Part shown: piece by piece, positions 38,626-48,700 of the stretch
How the letters are laid out: each line of letters starts with the position of its first letter
Numbering within the stretch: position 1 is the first letter of the stretch
From: Tetraselmis striata
Lineage: Eukaryota > Chlorophyta > Chlorodendrophyceae > Chlorodendrales > Chlorodendraceae
Assembly: GCA_006384855.1 (NCBI GenBank)
Contig: VCJN01000322.1
Span: forward strand, 124,001-188,000
Length of the DNA stretch: 64,000 nucleotides
Direction of reading: 5' to 3'
Notes under the pieces: model-generated
Told to the model about the DNA's origin: nothing
Seen by the model: the letters and a program-made list of their open reading frames with translations, nothing else
Database searches by the model: none
Translations under genes and position numbers: made by a program

Positions 38626-38661
38626 ACCCGTCGCTGCACACGAACCGGCGCAGCGACGGGT
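38626..38661. repeat. Perfect 12-bp inverted repeat
   Basis: ACCCGTCGCTGC at 38626-38637 is mirrored by GCAGCGACGGGT at 38650-38661, leaving a 12-base loop. It lies about 490 bases beyond the exporter stop. Confidence 0.8.
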
Positions 38662-39124
38662 GAACAAATAGCCCGTACCACTTAGCAGCAACTGTAGCCA
38701 GAAAGCAGATAGGAAAGGAGGAAACCCCATAAACTAGTTTATATCATACGTGAGCAGTACCCGTACGTACTATGGATCGGTTCGATGTGAGTGACCGCCA
38801 ATACTGTTCGCGAGCGTGAGTGCCTTGGGTGGATCTGGGCCTGAATCCCGTTCGATGCCACGGGGATGCGTGGGGCATCACGCACTACATGTCCAAGAGC
38901 GAAAGGTCAGACGCTCGACAAGATCCTAAGAACCAACCTACAGGTGGGATCGTTGAAGTCCCAGGGGTCGAATAACGGTGCCTGGCCTGTGCCATGTGCT
39001 CGCCCATCCCTCCGCCCCCCCCCCACCCCCGGCGCACCAACTGCCGATGCGTCCGCATACTTGGTGCAACATGTGTGCACTCTTCCTTAGCGCTAACTGA
39101 AGCGACTACACTTGCTATCAGCTT

Positions 39125-40455
39125 TTTGATTGAAAATACATCCGCCGACTAAATACACACTGGCCAAGCAGCTAAAGTAGCAGCACTGTCACCTTTGTGA
39201 CCGAAAATATACCCGCCCACAAAATACGTCCGCTTACACAAAGCAACAATATCTCGCATTCCTATTTGAAATACACCTGCCCACAACATACACATGCGTA
39301 AGCAACAGGTCGTGTCGCATTCCTGATTGGTGCGGAAGCACACCCACCCGTAAACCACACACCTGCGTAGCCAAAGCAGCACTGTCGCCTTTGCGATTGC
39401 TGTAAATGATACACCCACCCACAAAATACAACAGGTTCACATAAGCAGCGTTGTCGCCTTTCTGACTGCAAAACACACCAAACCGCAAAATACACACCTG
39501 CTTAGCTAGACTAGAAGCCATGTCGCATTCCTGACTGTAAATACACCTATCCACAAATACAGATGCTTAAATCGACTAATGCAGCAGCAATTGTCGCATC
39601 TTGATCGGAAATACACCGTCCCGCCTGCAAAATACACACCTGCTTGGCGTTGAAGTAGCACTACTGTGGCGTTCCAAACCACAAAAAAACACCCGCCGAC
39701 AAAATACACACATGCTTGGCGCTTAAGCGACACGATCGCCTTTCTGACTGTAAGTAATCCCGCCCACAAATATTAAGTTACTTGACAGTTGAATCAGCGA
39801 TGCGTCGATTTTTCAGAAAATTTTAAAAGAACGGGTTCTATATCACTGGCCTACAGTTCCATGAATTGCATTGCCAGCGCTTTGAAGTGCCGGCAGCGAG
39901 CGTTTGCATTGCCAACGCTTTGAAGTACCAGAGTTTTTTTTTACCATATTACCAGCGAGTAGGGAGTACGAGTACCATTACCAGCAGTACCAGCAGCGAG
40001 TAGCGAGTACCAGTACCAGTAGCGAGCGTTCGCATTGCCAGCGCTTTGAAGTACCAGAATTTTTTTTCCATTACCAGCAGCGAGTAGCGAGTACCAGTAC
40101 TCATAGCCTCCCAACCGTGAGATCGTAATCGGACGGCTGTGTAATTAAGGACCGTGGGCGGGTGGGCGGGTGGGTGAGTGGATTATAGTACTTAATAGTA
40201 CACGCCAGTAGGTAAGCGCTTTAGTCGTGCACCTATAGGCCCGATCCGCTGCACTATGCAGGTACCCGTTCTGCAATAAAGCTCACCGCCGAAAAATCGG
40301 CGCTTCGCTGGATAAATACCTGCTTAAGTAAAGAAGCACTGCCGTCATCGCCTTTTGGACTGGAAATACACCCGCCCACAAAATACACACCTGCTAAGCT
40401 ACAGTAGCAGTGCCGCCTTTGTGACTGAAAATATACCCGCCAACAAAATACATCC
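39125..40455. repeat. ~72-bp minisatellite array interrupted by a MITE-like element
   Basis: About twelve diverged units. Each has a core like AATACACCCGCCCACAAAAT ACACACCTGCTTA, then AGCAGCACTGTCGCCTTT and CTGACTG. Spacing of the CCGCC core is about 69-76 bases. The array runs to about 39775, stops at the MITE-like insertion (39780-40313) and resumes at 40314-40455. Confidence 0.85.
39780..40313. mobile_element. MITE-like element, copy B, inserted in the minisatellite
   Basis: Same element and orientation as copy A. Left end carries ATCAGCGATGCGTCGATTTT; the right end, reverse-complemented, reads ATCCAGCGAAGCGCCGATTT. AAATA occurs on both sides (CACAAATA before, GGATAAATA after) and may be the target duplication. 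It is shorter than copy A because it has fewer internal subrepeats. Confidence 0.75.
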
Positions 40456-41430
40456 ATTTAGACGGAACGAGTTGGCGATGCCCAATCGTTGCGAAAACGA
40501 AGCGAAAACAGTACTTAGGCTGTCCGGATCTTTATGGGCCGCTGGCCGCATTTCCGGAACAATAACAAACAGCCAAATAGCGGGGTGGTTCATTGGTTTC
40601 GGAGCAGCAGGATTTCTGCTGCATGCACCGCGCCGCCTTTGCAGCGTTCACATCGTACTTGCGCTGTTCGAACGCGGCGAAAATGAACTGAAATCAACAT
40701 TCAGGCTGTCCGGAATTTTCCGGATTGATGTCAAAATATCCGGATATATATTACAAACAGCCAAGTAACGGGCTGTTTTCCTGGTTTCGGAGCCGCAGGA
40801 TTTCTGATGCATGCACCGCGCCGCCGCCGCAGCGTTCGGAGCGAGCTTTCGCTGCCTAGCCAGTGCAAAACGAAGCAAAACGATGCTAAAGCTGTCCGGA
40901 TCCTTTCGGATCGACGGCAGCATTTCCGGACTTACATAACAAACAGCCAAATAACCGGCTGTTTTACTTCTTTCGGAGCAGCATGATTTCTGCTAGATAC
41001 ACCGCGCCGCCGCCGCAGCGTTCGGAGCGAGCTTTCGCTGCCTAGCCGGTCCGAAAACGAAGCAAAACAATGCTGAACCTGTCCGGATCCTTTCGGATCG
41101 ACGGCAGCATTTCCGGACTTATATAACAAACAGCCAAATAACCGGCTGTTTTACTTCTTTCGGAGCAGCATGATTTCTGCTAAATGCACCGCGCCGCCGC
41201 CGCAGCGTTCGGAGCGAGCTTTCGCTGCCTGGCCAGTGCATAGCGAAGCAAAACAATGCTTAGGCTGTCCGGATCCTTTCGGATCGATGGCAGCATTTCC
41301 GGAGTTATATAGCAAACACCCAAGGAACGGGCTGTTTCACTGGTTTTGGAGCCGCAGGATTTCTGCTGCGCCGCGCCGCACCGCGCTGCGCCGCAACGTT
41401 CGGAGCGTGCTGGCGTTGCTCACTGATTTT
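40456..41430. repeat. ~187-bp satellite, five units
   Basis: Unit anchors (GCAGCGTTC or variant) are at 40641, 40829, 41015, 41202 and 41393, spaced 188, 186, 187 and 191 bases. Each unit contains GGAGCGAGCTTTCGCTGCCT, GCTGTCCGGATCCTTTCGGA, AGCATTTCCGGACTTATATA and CAAACAGCCAAATAACC. The middle units are most alike and the outer ones decayed. No conserved protein is encoded. Confidence 0.9.
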
Positions 41431-42770
41431 TTTGCTTGGATGAAAGCATGACAGGGTTGATTCGCTTATTCAACCTGTGCCGTTGCAAACAAGGTCGATA
41501 GCACAGGCATAGCTTGTCCACAAATTAGACTTGTATTGACTTGCACAGAAATCTTTGCATATTGATTGACCTAGATTGTTTCGGAGACCACTGTTTTTCC
41601 TTATAAATGGAAGTACGACGGGATTTGTTCATTAACCGGTGTACAACGGGGATGGATTCATGGAACGAACTCCCTCGGCACGAGGAAAGACTTGTACACC
41701 ACGCATTATGGCTGGAATGATGACTAGGTCGTACATACGAGATAGGTTGGTATGAATTCATATTGACTTGTGGTCCGCAACGAACTAACACGACAATCGA
41801 TTTAGTTTAGTCGTTTCAATTTTGTCGGATCTAAATATGGTTTCGGAGGGATGCAGAATAGGAGTAAAGGTTTGGGGCGGAACGCTGAATCCTCGTTTTG
41901 AAGGGGTCAAGTCCCTTAACACCATAACCATGCATGTTACGAACAACTTGACAATTTCTGTGAATCATCGCTGTCGTATCTGAATTGTTATTAGTAGTAG
42001 CCAGCGCAGAACGAATCTGGCAGCTGGCAGCAGCAAGCCATCATTACGCATCATCGTCGCTGTCATTTCCTTTACCCATGCGGAAAAAGATGCTGAAAAT
42101 ACTGGCTGTTGTGAGGAACAGACCCGGCTGCCCCCCTAGTTTCTAACAAGCGCACCGCGTTTCTAGACAGTCCTGGAGGCAGCCCCATGCCTGCTGGCAG
42201 TTTGGTCCCCTCACGGATCCAACTACCAATTACTAATCATTGTAACTACTACTCATTGTAACTATATCTGTTTCTTGGTCTTGAGCTTCTGCTGCCTCAT
42301 CCTTCATCTCTGCAGAAAACCGGTGTGGCCCTGGCCCACAGGCCACCACCAAAACATTCCGTTTGGGTGTGCTCAGTGTGTTTTGCAGGACAATCATTTT
42401 CAATGAATGAAGCAAGCACATGGCTCACATGCAGGTAATCCTCGCGTGGATTAGAAGCAGACGCACATCGCGCACATGGTGTTTGTGTGTGCCTGTGCAA
42501 GTGCGCCTATAGGGGGAGAGTGAGAGAGAGAGGAGGGAGGGAGAGAGGGAGGGAGCAGATGCCTTTGTGTTGCTGCCTGGGCTACATGGTATCAGCCTGG
42601 CACGTCGTATCCTGCCGGCTCTGCTGCTGAGGCTGCTACATGTACCAGCTGGTGCTAGGCATGCGACAACCTCGGAATGACACAACCAGCTGCTGGTTCA
42701 GTGGCAATGGGATGGAAAGCAATGAGGCGTGGAATTAATAACCACCAGATTGTCACACTCTGCAGAGCTA
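41431..42770. other. Intergenic, nothing recognised
   Basis: No conserved ORF, RNA or clear repeat other than a GA-rich stretch near 42518-42555. The right end is the 3' flank of the deiodinase-like gene. Confidence 0.5.
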
Positions 42771-42819
42771 CTCAGGTGCGCAGCCGCCAAACGCCTTGGC
42801 TTTCAGCTGGCACAGTCAT
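42771..42819 (-). promoter_or_regulatory. Candidate SECIS element
   Basis: In the 3' UTR, 50 bases after the TAA of the deiodinase-like gene. On the minus strand it begins ATGA (42819-42816). Twelve bases later comes AAA (42803-42801), and the 3' arm ends TGAG (42774-42771). The arms pair as GTGC/GCAC, then AGCTG with CGGCT, with one small internal loop. A GCC-AA-GGC mini-hairpin sits in the apical loop, as in type II SECIS elements. The quartet (ATGA/TGA), the apical A's and their spacing follow the eukaryotic SECIS consensus. Found by eye, not by a covariance search. Confidence 0.55.
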
Positions 42820-42869
42820 GTCTTTGCTCTGCAGAGCGGCGAGCAACTGCCTTAATGGCAGCCGCCCGC

Positions 42870-44644
42870 TTATCCTGTCCCAATGGAGTGTTGCGGTACA
42901 AGCGCCGCCAGCGCCGCCTCAGCTTCTTCCGCCAGAAGATCCACACCGCCAGCGGCGTCAGCGCGCTGCAGGTGCACCAGCAACCCATCCTGGATGATGA
43001 AGAGGCGCTCGGGCCAGGCGGCGTAGGCATCCCGCACGACGTTGGCCATGCTGTCCACGACCACCGGCACCGCCCCAGCCAGCCCCTCTGCCTCTACCAT
43101 GGCGGTCGCCGCCGCGCAGCGCTCCTCTGCGATCGCATTGGCAGCACCCAAACAGCGCGTCAGCAGGTGAAGAGATCGCTGCAAGGCCGTCTTCATCCCA
43201 GCCACAGGCCCGCGCGGCAGATGTGCTGCGCCCTTGGAACCTTTGTCATCGCCTGACCACACCGTGCTGGGTTTGAGAGCCATGTATGGCAAATGCCGAG
43301 ACCTGCTGCGCTGCTGGCGTTGGGCCCATCCCAGCGGTGTCACCTTCCCGCCTTGGCGCCACTTGCAAGGATAATTATAGTTCCATTTTCAAAGACGCCC
43401 TTCGCAACAAATGAAACGCCACCGCACAGCCCCACCACCTATAAGCAATCGACTGGAGCGAGCCTGCTGCCTCCCCCAATGTGCAGCACACTGCCATCAC
43501 ATGCCGGCCAGCACAACCCAGCTGTTGCTTCCAAATTATGACAGTATTTTCGCAGTACGGACAGGTCATAGACACAGCCTGCGCACTGTCGTATACACAG
43601 CTCTCTTAGGTTACCATCCTCCTGAATGGCCATTTCATTATCTTTGAGAAATAGTTTGGTATCTGCTCGCAATTGGTAAGCAACCCACAATTAGGGTTAT
43701 CAATATATGCAAAATTATTTATCAGATAAAGTGACAGTTCCGATAAATCAGCCGTCCAAAAACACACAGCATCCCGGTGCACAAGCAGTGGCCGCCGTTC
43801 GCGGGGCTGCAGGCAGGGGGCTTTGATATCGTGCGCGCATGCGCGGGCGCATGTTTGTGTGTGTGTGTGGTTGTGTGTGTGGGTTTGTAGGGGGAAAGGG
43901 GGGGCGCACCAAGGCTCCGGTGCTGCCTCCGCGTGGTCACAACACTGCCAAGTCTCCAACCGTCAGTGGCGTGCGCCTCGGAGATGTACACCAGCAGGAA
44001 GTCCGCCACGGCCGACCACCGCAACACCAGCCGGGCGACGCCAGACATGGAGAAGCGGAACGGGGGTCAGCTGTAGCTGCCTGCGGCCACTACCAGTGGC
44101 CGGCCTGGGCGGCAGCGGTCCAACAGCCTGCCGGCAGGCGCTCCGTCGCGGTAATGCGCCAGTGGGGCGTTGGGGGCCACATCGCCCGCGCGCAGCCGTA
44201 TCGGCGCTCGAATGTTGGTGCGGGAGAGGTACACCACGCTCTGCGCCACCTCTTCGTCGCCCACGTAGAAGTCGCGCACGCGCCAGTAGGCTGCCAGGCT
44301 GGCGTCGCAGGTGCAGAAGCCGGCGCGCTCCAGCACGCCGCGCTGCAGCTGACGCTCGAGCGCCTCGGGCGCCGGGAGGTGCTGGGAGTGGTAGACATCG
44401 TACGCAGCCTGAGTTTCAGCGCTGTCGCGGGCTGTTTGCTCCGCTCGCAGCAACGCAAGAACGGCGGCGCGCGGGGTGATGGCTGGGTCAAACGGCGCCG
44501 CTGAGTGGGGATATCACAGCAGCCGCTGCAGGGCGGCCTGGCCCTCGCCGTCTGGCGCCGCCAGGAAGGGCGGCGACAGCGCCAATGCCACAAGCGTGCC
44601 TTGTGTGTCCATCCGCACCTCCGCCACCACGGGAATGGGGCCAC
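42870..44644 (-). CDS. Iodothyronine-deiodinase-like protein, probable selenoprotein (5' end unresolved)
   Basis: Thioredoxin-fold selenoenzyme family that reductively removes iodine from thyronines in animals; the substrate in an alga is unknown. The main exon runs to 43910, and a last exon (43126-42870) joins in phase (RSL|EER). Family motifs in order: APNAPL, RPLVVAAGSYS-TGA-PPFR (animal enzymes have GSCT-Sec-PPF), WSAVADFLLVYISEAH, DGW, QHRSLEER, VVVDSMANVVRDAYAAWPER and LFIIQDG. The TGA at 44069-44067 falls exactly on the catalytic selenocysteine, and the frame continues as conserved protein on both sides. Upstream the frame is open to 44644 but has a second in-frame TGA (44516-44514). 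No Met codon lies between the two TGAs. The N-terminus therefore needs either dual recoding from the ATG at 44612 or an intron, for example GTGATA...GACAG (about 96 bases), which keeps phase. A SECIS-like hairpin follows the stop. Confidence 0.82.
44067..44069 (-). other. In-frame TGA, probable selenocysteine codon
   Basis: Located between GSYS and PPF, the position of the catalytic selenocysteine in iodothyronine deiodinases. Conserved coding sequence continues for about 50 residues after it before the next splice donor. Confidence 0.8.
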
Positions 44645-44861
44645 CTGCATGCAGGCATCCAGTGAATCACCCGCCTGCTGACGATGCCATAGCAGCAGTG
44701 GTTTTGCGGTAACAATGACAAACAGGTGGCCCATAGCGACATAGGGGACCGAATATCTATTTATAATCACAATTACATACCGGTAAGGGTAATGGTTTTA
44801 TGTATGTGTGAAGCACATGATATGTGCCGGCGACAAATTTGCAAAATATAAACAATGACCA

Positions 44862-44894
<33 letters not shown>

Positions 44895-45718
44895 TGTGTG
44901 CAGCTAAATGCTGGCGGCAATGAACAAGCTGTGGTGGCTGTACCCATCCACCTCATGTTCATGAGCAACTGTAATAAGAGTGCAACAATTGGAACATGAA
45001 AACCCCTGGGTGCTCCACGCACTGACGCAGGCTGCCAGGTCAAGACAGACTGCGCGGCAGCCGCACCGTTATGAAACATGATCAGATGTGTATGGACAGC
45101 CCAGTGACATATGTTTGCTAGGAACAACATAGGCATGGACACCCCACACTTAGAGCTGTAGTTCCGGGAGTTACAAATCTTCATCATCGTCATCATCATC
45201 AGGCAGGCAGGCAGGCAGGCAGGCAATTCTACATTGAATTTGTACATATCAAATACTCTCGGGGATCAATAATTTCTGCACGGCATCTTCTATGATAAGC
45301 GTGCTGATTGATACTCTGGTTATATATGCGGAGATAATAAGTTTCCTCAAAGATTACATATATGAGGGAACATGAAGAACAGTATATGATTCCAGAACGA
45401 ATATGTAACTATCCGAATCACATATAAAGGAATCACTATGAGCAATACTGCACAATACCTGCAAATCTCTGATGGTGTGACAATGGATAGATACAGCCAC
45501 GGACAACCTGCCAAGACCTGCGTAATACTGCTCTGTACCGTTATGTTACTGGTGTTTTTTCCACATCTAGCACCGAAGCTATTTAGAATTAAGCCCCCTT
45601 GTTCAAAGTATCGAGCTGTTAACGGTTTGATGAATGCCGTGCGCGAATCCCTGTGGCAATCAAGTATTGTGGCATGGTCCGATGGATGTGTGTAGTACGG
45701 CATGGCGCTCAGTGGACT
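44645..45718. other. Intergenic region with simple repeats
   Basis: Holds a (GT)n tract at 44863-44892 and a short (GCAG)n run at about 45203-45225. No coding sequence recognised. Any further 5' exon of the deiodinase-like gene would lie here, but none was identified. Confidence 0.45.
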
Positions 45719-48700
45719 TCATGTGGGCGGCTCGAGAGGGATGACCTCACCATGACTGCTCTCAGGGATAGCTGGATAAAGGTTGACGTGGCCCTGCCGA
45801 ACGCCATCCAGTGTGAGGACTGCGCGGCGGCCGCCACCGGCGATCCCGACCCCAACCACGCTGCCCTGGGTGGCAGCCGGTGGCGAGATGGCGGCCTCCC
45901 CGCAGCCCCGTGCCAGCGACCTGATGCTGAGGGTGCCATCACCACTGGAGTACTCCACCAGCGAGGTGGCGTTGGGGCCGCAGCTGCGGAAGCCCAGTTG
46001 GACGGTAGCGCCCCTTGGCAGACACAGGATCTTGACTTCAAAGTAGGCGCCCTCGCAGCCCACGTCGAACGGCCTGTTGGATGTGGCGCTCACGCTGCGC
46101 GGCCTGGCCACACAGCAAGCGGACAATGCGAGCAGGAAGAGGCAGCGGGCTCAGCATGGCTATGTGTGCTTTCCGTCCGCACATGCAAACCAGAAACCAG
46201 GCGCACGTAGGCGCTAGCGCAACTGCAACCTGCCTTATGCGACGCCAAAGTCACAGATGCAAATGTTGAAGTTTGGCTGAAGCCAGCTTATCAGCGTCAT
46301 GGATACAGACGATGAGCATGCACACATAGCGAACGCGTTTCAGATACCAGATAAATCCGATGTGTGTGTCAATTGCACGGTCCCACGCCCTGCCGCTACG
46401 CATGATGGCAAGTATCGATATCGTTTGGATCGGTGAGGGAGATCGAAATTTGTAGCCCGGGCAATATAGTGCCACGCAATGCTGCTGTTGATGTGTCAGC
46501 CCGGGGTGGGGTAGGGGGGGGAGAGGGGGGGGGGGGGGGGGGGGGGGACAGCTCATCACCATGCAAACATTGAGATGGCCAATAAAAAGGCGGCGCGCAC
46601 CTGCTGGCCACACACTCCACTACGTTGGCAAAGATTTCGAGTTCGCTTGGGCTGGAGGTGACCATTCGTAGCTGCCCCCCGCCACTGCCTGGCAATGGTC
46701 CGGTAGCATGGAGGTCCTCGGAGCCATCTCCGTTAGGCGACTCAGGTTTGAGGCTGCTCTCTAAATCGCTGCTCCCACTTTCCCAAGGCTTATTGTGGTG
46801 ATGAGAGGCAGCGGTAGGCTGACCGGGGTGGTTGTGGTCACCCAGACGAAGCGCATCCAGCGCCTCCCTAGGTGCCCGAGGGCGCTCAATGCAACGGAAC
46901 AAGTCCCTTGCCCACACCTGCCCCGCAGACTGGGAATGGCATCGCTGGCAGAGGTCAAAGTCGCGGCGGTCGCGTGACTGGAAGCGCGGCCCGATGATGG
47001 GGTCCATGTCGCAGTTGTCACAGGCAATGCCATGGTGAACGGCCAGCGCACTTCCAGAACCTGGGCAATCGTTGGGCCTGGGCTCCTCCGGGCTGCTGCT
47101 CGCCACATCCATCCTGGTCGCCCAGGGTCCATTGATGTCCGCTCTGTTCAGGAAAACCTGTGGGCTGCTACTCGGCACATCCATCCTGCAAACTGGGCTT
47201 GAGTCTAGCGACCATCTTTGGGCTTCTTCCAGGAAATCCTCCGGGCTGCTGCTCGCCACACTCATCCTGGTCGCCCAGGGTCCATTGATGTCCGCTCTGT
47301 TCAGGAAAACCTGTGGGCTGCTGCTCGGCACATCCATCCTGCAAACCGGGCTTGAGGCTAGCGACCATATTTTGGCTTCTTCCAAGAAATCCTGTGGGCT
47401 GCTGCTTGCCACACTCATCCTGGTCGCCCAGGGTCGATGGAGGTCTGGGTTACCCAGGGAATTCCATGGCCGCCTGGCTGGAACATCCAGAAGCTTGCGC
47501 CTCTGCTCGTGCTGCAGCAGCTCATAGCACACGTTGCAGGGGCAGCCGTTGGAAGGACCACAGCGGCCATCACAGCCTCCGCACCTGTGCGGCAGGGGGG
47601 GTATGTTGCATGAGTTAACATGTGACAAAGTCTTGGCATGAATCCAATTGGGCTACCCAACGTCGTCGTATCACTAGCAGCCTGGGATCGGACAATAAAG
47701 TACGACCTTAGACTCCGACCTTGCTGTATTGCAGTGCAGAAATGTGCCAAATGTGTGAGATGGCGAACATCAGAAAACGCTGGCCACAGCTAGCTTTCGC
47801 CTTCGAAGTTGTCTTTCTCAGTGTCATGCAATTCAAGAACACCAGAAATATCAGGTCGATGATGTGCGCCCCCCACCCCCCCTGCCCCTGGGTCTGTAAA
47901 TACATAGTAATGGTAAGTAGCTAGATATATCGTAATTACTGGTTTACGGCACCTAAAGATTTACTCGATTAAATCGACCCCCTCCCTGGCTGGCCTCCCT
48001 GGCGCGCTGCGCGCGGAGCACGGGGTGTCTCCGTGCTCTAAAACTCTCGTACGGGTGCTTGCAGTACTGTAGATACAACTTGCTGCACACCGCGGGGAGG
48101 CGGCGCGGTGCGTGTTACTAACGCTACTGTCGCTGCCGGCGGCGGCATCGCGGCGGCGGCTATTTCAGCGGCGGGAGGGTACCCGTAGCTAGTGGGGTCC
48201 AGCCACAGGCCCACAGCACAGCGCCCTAATCCCTCGCGATAACGACCCGCGCTGGGTAGATGGAGTAGTGCCCGTGTCGATGCAATACCGTGATAATATT
48301 CGAATCATTCACGAAACGGGCTATTCCCTCCCACGCGATGAATGTAATATTGCGCGGTCGCGCGGTCGTCGAGCCCATGCGACTGCGGCGCTGATGAGCG
48401 CGCAGCGCACTCGGATACCTCGCCAACTACCTATCCTGGAAGCACTTCCGCCACCCGCCGGTGAGCCGGAGAGCGAGTTGCGAGCTGCGGCGATCGTCAG
48501 TTTGATTGTCACATCCACACGATCAGTGGCAGTTCGAAGCTGATACCAGGCAGTCCGAAATGACTGCATATCTATTAACCCTTTTTCCGGGGGTTATGGG
48601 GGAGGGAAGCGGCAACCAAGGTGGTTTTGACGCCGATCTGCTGCCGATCACAGCGCTTTGCCGGCGCAACTGGGGGGGCGTGCTCGCGGCGGTAGTCATA

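Larger units (their letters stand above)
38138..39124. other. Exporter 3' flank, no further gene
   Basis: Contains a C homopolymer (38220-38230), the TGTAA above and a 12-bp perfect inverted repeat (38626-38661). No protein-coding potential recognised. Confidence 0.5.

Noticed and set aside
39125..41430. CRISPR-like tandem repeat arrays
   Set aside because: Units are directly adjacent and diverged without unique spacers, and the genome is eukaryotic. They are satellites.
44067..44069. TGA as evidence that the deiodinase-like gene is a pseudogene
   Set aside because: It falls exactly on the catalytic selenocysteine position, the sequence on both sides is conserved and correctly spliced, and a SECIS-like element follows.
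46396..46600. Continuation of the long ZZ-containing frame past 46601
   Set aside because: A splice donor at 46601 (AGCAG|GTGCGC) joins in phase to the SPRY exon. The continuation runs into poly-Pro encoded by a C homopolymer.
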